DNA from: JANQRZ01 sp965215165
GTDB lineage: Bacteria > Bacteroidota > Rhodothermia > Rhodothermales > JANQRZ01
Direction of reading: 5' to 3'
Assembly (NCBI GenBank): GCA_965215165.1
Contig: CBDCCX010000006.1
Coordinates: 1,736,001-1,800,000, forward strand
Length of the DNA: 64,000 nucleotides
The position numbers and the translations under genes are program-made. The notes below the pieces were generated by a model. That model saw only the letters and a program-made list of their open reading frames with translations. It was not told the origin of the DNA and made no database searches. Below are positions 60,999-64,000 of the stretch, in pieces. Each line of letters starts with the position of its first letter. Within the stretch, counting starts at the first letter, position 1.

Positions 60999-62060
60999 AT
61001 GCCCCATCCCGTCCTCGCCCCCCTCCTCGACGCCGAGCGCGTCGTCGTCAGCACCCACATCCGGCCGGACGGCGACGCCCTCGGCTCGCAGATCGCGCTC
61101 GCCCTCTTCCTGCGGAAGCTCGGCAAGACCGTCACGCTCCTCAACTCGGACGCCCCGCCGCGTAACCTCGAGTGGCTGCTCGAGCTCGCGGACGTGACCA
61201 CCTTCACCGGCGCGCTCAAGCAGCTCAAGCGCGTCAGCGAGGCGGATGTGCTCGTGGTCGTGGACACCAACACCGAGGAGCGCCTCGGCAAGCTCGGACC
61301 CATCCTCCGCGACGCGGCCGCGCCGAAGCTCCTGATCGACCACCACCCCAGCCCGGAGACGTGGTTCGACCACGCGCTCGTCCGCACCGACGCGGCGGCC
61401 ACCGGCGAGATCCTCTACGACCTCATCGCCGAGCACGACGCCGGCCTGATCGACCCCGAGATCGCGACCGCGCTCTACGCCGCGATCATGACCGACACCG
61501 GCTCGTTCCGCTACGGCTCGACGACCGCCCGCGTCCACCAGATCACGGCCGACCTGTTGGAGCGCGGCGACCTCGTCCCGGAGCCGATCCACGTCGCCAT
61601 CTTCGACACGCGCCTGCCGAGCAGCCTCCGCCTGCTCGCCCGCGCGCTCGACACCATCACGGCGGTCTACGACGGGCAGCTCGCCTACGTGGTCGTCTCG
61701 CTCGACGCCATGAACGGGGCCGGCGCGCGCTCGGACGAGGCCGAGGGGATCGTCAGCTACCCGCTCTCGCTCGAGGGCGTACAGGCCGTCGTGCTGTTCC
61801 TCGAGACGCCCTCCGGGATCAAGTGCTCGTTCCGTTCCAAGGGCGCGCTCGCCATCAACGGCTGGGCGCGGTCGTTCGGCGGCGGCGGCCACCGCAACGC
61901 CGCCGGGGCCTACTTCCGCGACCAGCCGCTCCGCGAGGTGATCGACCGCGTCATCGCCGCCGCCCCGGCCCACCTCGACCTGGGCGACGAGTACGAGCAC
62001 GACGGCTCCATCTCCGACGACGACCTTGCGCTCCTAGCCTCGTTCCAGGGCAAACTATGA
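60999..62060 (+). CDS. nrnA: DHH-family oligoribonuclease/pAp phosphatase NrnA
   Basis: 353 residues from the ATG at 60999 (60966 is an alternative). The DHH domain shows THIRPDGDALGSQIALALFL (metal Asp), VVDTNTEERLG, LIDHHPSPE (the DHH motif) and AIMTDTGSFRYGST. The DHHA1 substrate-binding domain has KCSFRSKGALAINGWAR and FGGGGHRNAAGAYF. NrnA degrades short RNA oligomers to mononucleotides and dephosphorylates 3'-phosphoadenosine 5'-phosphate. Single gene, with an unknown lipoprotein before it and a secreted repeat protein after it. Confidence 0.95.
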   Translation: MPHPVLAPLLDAERVVVSTHIRPDGDALGSQIALALFLRKLGKTVTLLNSDAPPRNLEWLLELADVTTFTGALKQLKRVSEADVLVVVDTNTEERLGKLGPILRDAAAPKLLIDHHPSPETWFDHALVRTDAAATGEILYDLIAEHDAGLIDPEIATALYAAIMTDTGSFRYGSTTARVHQITADLLERGDLVPEPIHVAIFDTRLPSSLRLLARALDTITAVYDGQLAYVVVSLDAMNGAGARSDEAEGIVSYPLSLEGVQAVVLFLETPSGIKCSFRSKGALAINGWARSFGGGGHRNAAGAYFRDQPLREVIDRVIAAAPAHLDLGDEYEHDGSISDDDLALLASFQGKL

Positions 62061-62066
62061 GGCATC

Positions 62067-62107
62067 GCACGGCCGTTGTAGGGACAGGGCGCGCCCCGTC
62101 CCCGTGC
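62067..62107. repeat. Short palindromic element (GTAGGGACA...GTCCC.GTGC family), copy 2
   Basis: GGGACAGGGCGC and GCCCCGTCCC form a 22-bp near-palindrome (62081-62102), enclosed by GCACGG (62067-62072) and CCGTGC (62102-62107). Ends match copy 1 at 4201-4228 while the core differs in a compensating way. It lies between nrnA and the VCBS protein gene. Confidence 0.65.
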
Positions 62108-62133
62108 CAACCTCCCCCGCTCTGCTGACCCCG

Positions 62134-64000
62134 ATGCTCCGACCTCTCGCGCTCTTCCTCCTCGCCGCCGCCGCCGCTGCGCAGCCGCTCGACTTCGAGC
62201 GGCAGATCACCCCGTTCCCCGTCCTCGACGCCGAGGGCGACGCCTACGACCTCGCCTTCGCTGGGGCGTTCAACAACCCGCGCACCCAGCTCGCCGACCC
62301 CGACGGCGACGGGGCCTTCGGCCTCTTCGTGCTCGAGGAGCAGGGCCGGATCAGCCACTACGAGCACCTCGGCGACCTCGGCTTCGCGTGGCGCTCGGAC
62401 CAGTACGCCGGCATCGACGCCGGCTCGTGGTTCCGCTTCGGCGACCTCGACGGCGACGGCGACGAGGACCTGCTGACCCAGAGGCCTTCGGGCCAGGTCC
62501 GCTTCTGGCAGAGCAGCGGCGGCCCTGACCCGCGCTTCACGCTCGAAGCCGACCCGCTCGTCGCGCTCGACGGCACGCCGGTGACGCCCGAGGACCCCAA
62601 CGTCCCGGCCCTCTCGGACATCGACGGCGACGGCGACCTCGACCTCTTCCTCGGCCGCGCCGACAGCGGCAAGATCCGCTGGTACCGGCACACCGGCCTC
62701 AGCGGCGGCGTGCCGCAGTACGAGCTCGCCGGCGAGCAATTCCAGGACATCGTCATCTTCGAGTCCAACCCGACCTGCGGTGACGGGGCCGACGGGCAGC
62801 CGCTCTACATCACCCCCGGCCGCGGCTCGCTCCACGGCCAGAACGCGCTCACCTTCGCCGACCCCGACGGCGACGGCGACCCCGACCTCTTCTGGGGCGA
62901 CTTCTTCACCCCGAGCCTCTACTACTTCCGCAACACCGGCGGCCCCGACGACCCGGAGCTGGAGTTCGTCTCCGAAAGCTACCCGCTCGACAACCCGCTC
63001 ACGACCGCCGGCTACAACGTCCCGAGCTTCGGCGACCTCGACGACGACGGCGACCTCGACCTCGTCATCGGCATCGTCGGGGGGTTCTGTTCGACGACGG
63101 CCAACATCATCGAGAACCTGTTCTACCTCGAGAACGAGGGCACGCCGACCGAGCCGGACTACACCGAGCGCACCGGCCGCCTCCTCGACGCGCTCGACGT
63201 GGGGCGGACGAGCTACCCGGTGGCCGAAGACCTCGACGGCGACGGCGACCTCGACCTGCTCGTCGGCAGCGGGTTCAACCCCGGCACCCCGAAGCGCGCC
63301 AGCCTCTTCCGGTTCGAGAACGTCGGCACCGCCACCGACCCGGAGCTCCGCCTGGTGGACGACGACTTCCTCAGCCTCGACGTGGACTTCGCCAACCACT
63401 ACGCCCCGGCCGCCGGCGACCTCGACGGCGACGGGCAGCGCGACCTGCTCGTCGGCACCTTCGGCGGGCGGATGGCCTTCCTGCTCAACACCGGCGACGG
63501 CTACCAACTGACGGTCGAAGCCCTGCAGGACCTCGACGTCGGCTCGACGGCGACCCCGACGCTCGGCGACCTCGACGGCGACGGCGACCTCGACCTGCTC
63601 GTCGGCGAGTTCGCAGGCACGCTCAACTACTTCCGCAACGACGGCTCGGCCGAGCTCCCCAACTTCGTCGAGGCCACCTTACCCGCCTTCACCGACCTCG
63701 ACGTGGGCCGCTACAGCGCTCCGCACCTCGCGGACGTGGACGCCGACGGCGACCTCGACCTCTTCGTCGGCACCGAGGACCGCGACGTGCTGTTCTACCG
63801 CAACGTCGGCACGGCGGCGGCACCGGCCTTCGAAGACGAGGCGTTCGACGTAGGCCGGCTTCGCTTCAACACCTCCCCCACAGCCGCCGACCTCGACGGC
63901 GACGGCGACCTCGACCTGGTGGCGGGCGACCTCGCCGGCGGGCTGCTCTACCTCGACAACCGCCGGTTCACGACCTCGAACGCGACCCCGCCGAGCACGC
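62134..64000 (+). CDS. Secreted VCBS/FG-GAP repeat protein, incomplete at window edge
   Basis: 622 codons are visible from the ATG at 62134, and the frame is open to the last base. Signal peptide MLRPLALFLLAAAAAAQ. The body is a series of VCBS/FG-GAP-like repeats spaced 50-80 residues, each centred on DLDGDGDLDL or a variant (FGDLDGDGDEDL, SDIDGDGDLDLFLG, ADPDGDGDPDLFWG), forming calcium-binding propeller blades. Probably exported; a T9SS sorting domain is expected beyond the window but not seen. Function unknown. Confidence 0.88.
   Translation, partial: MLRPLALFLLAAAAAAQPLDFERQITPFPVLDAEGDAYDLAFAGAFNNPRTQLADPDGDGAFGLFVLEEQGRISHYEHLGDLGFAWRSDQYAGIDAGSWFRFGDLDGDGDEDLLTQRPSGQVRFWQSSGGPDPRFTLEADPLVALDGTPVTPEDPNVPALSDIDGDGDLDLFLGRADSGKIRWYRHTGLSGGVPQYELAGEQFQDIVIFESNPTCGDGADGQPLYITPGRGSLHGQNALTFADPDGDGDPDLFWGDFFTPSLYYFRNTGGPDDPELEFVSESYPLDNPLTTAGYNVPSFGDLDDDGDLDLVIGIVGGFCSTTANIIENLFYLENEGTPTEPDYTERTGRLLDALDVGRTSYPVAEDLDGDGDLDLLVGSGFNPGTPKRASLFRFENVGTATDPELRLVDDDFLSLDVDFANHYAPAAGDLDGDGQRDLLVGTFGGRMAFLLNTGDGYQLTVEALQDLDVGSTATPTLGDLDGDGDLDLLVGEFAGTLNYFRNDGSAELPNFVEATLPAFTDLDVGRYSAPHLADVDADGDLDLFVGTEDRDVLFYRNVGTAAAPAFEDEAFDVGRLRFNTSPTAADLDGDGDLDLVAGDLAGGLLYLDNRRFTTSNATPPST

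Overview
The window comes from a very GC-rich, Gram-negative member of the Bacteroidota-like bacteria, most likely the Rhodothermales/Rhodothermota group. The evidence is the combination of proteins ending in type IX secretion (T9SS) C-terminal sorting domains, a BamA gene followed by two Skp/OmpH chaperone genes, a PorV-type outer-membrane protein, a TonB-dependent receptor with a carboxypeptidase-regulatory-like N-terminus, many lipoproteins, and Bacteroidota-restricted families such as DUF2480. Placement below that level is inference. No transposase, integrase, phage gene or CRISPR array was seen.

Layout. 1-8.3 kb (minus strand): a truncated DUF547 lipoprotein, a CARDB/T9SS secreted protein, surE, panB, then the envelope operon uppS-bamA-skp-skp. 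8.5-16.2 kb (plus): a T9SS-exported metzincin protease, a DUF4097 lipoprotein, tRNA-Ser(CGA), a beta-propeller (SBBP) T9SS protein behind a perfect sigma70-type promoter, a 3-methyladenine DNA glycosylase and an unknown secreted protein. 16.2-18.7 kb (minus): an operon of cysteine desulfurase, DUF2480 and a short-chain dehydrogenase. 18.8-21.4 kb: a membrane-anchored SGNH hydrolase/TPR protein convergent with SxtJ and DUF5989 membrane proteins.

21.6-44.2 kb (plus) is the main functional unit: an alpha-glucan (starch/maltodextrin) utilisation locus. A LacI regulator with a 16-bp palindromic operator is followed by a TonB-dependent receptor, a 1209-residue secreted protein, a PorV/PorQ-like protein, a three-module probable starch-binding T9SS protein, a T9SS GH13 enzyme, a lipoprotein GH13 enzyme, a MalE-like binding protein, MalF, MalG, the ABC ATPase and a GH31 alpha-glucosidase. 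Together they would bind and cut glucan at the surface, take oligomers through the outer membrane, trim them in the periplasm, import them by ABC transport and hydrolyse them to glucose. No SusD-like gene is present.

44.4-50.4 kb (minus): an unknown lipoprotein, then an Mhq-like operon (MFS exporter, ring-cleaving dioxygenase, carboxylesterase, frameshifted DUF5996). 50.6-64 kb: DUF971, a propeller-receptor adenylate cyclase, a subtilisin-like lipoprotein protease, an unknown periplasmic protein, an alpha/beta-hydrolase lipoprotein, NDH-2, a copper-chaperone-like protein, an unknown lipoprotein, nrnA, and a VCBS-repeat protein that runs off the right edge.

The most unusual signals are non-coding. 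Two 117-bp palindromic elements, in opposite orientations, lie in frame inside the signal-peptide regions of two adjacent lipoprotein genes. Several intergenic gaps also carry locus-specific low-complexity words arranged as inverted or tandem repeats.
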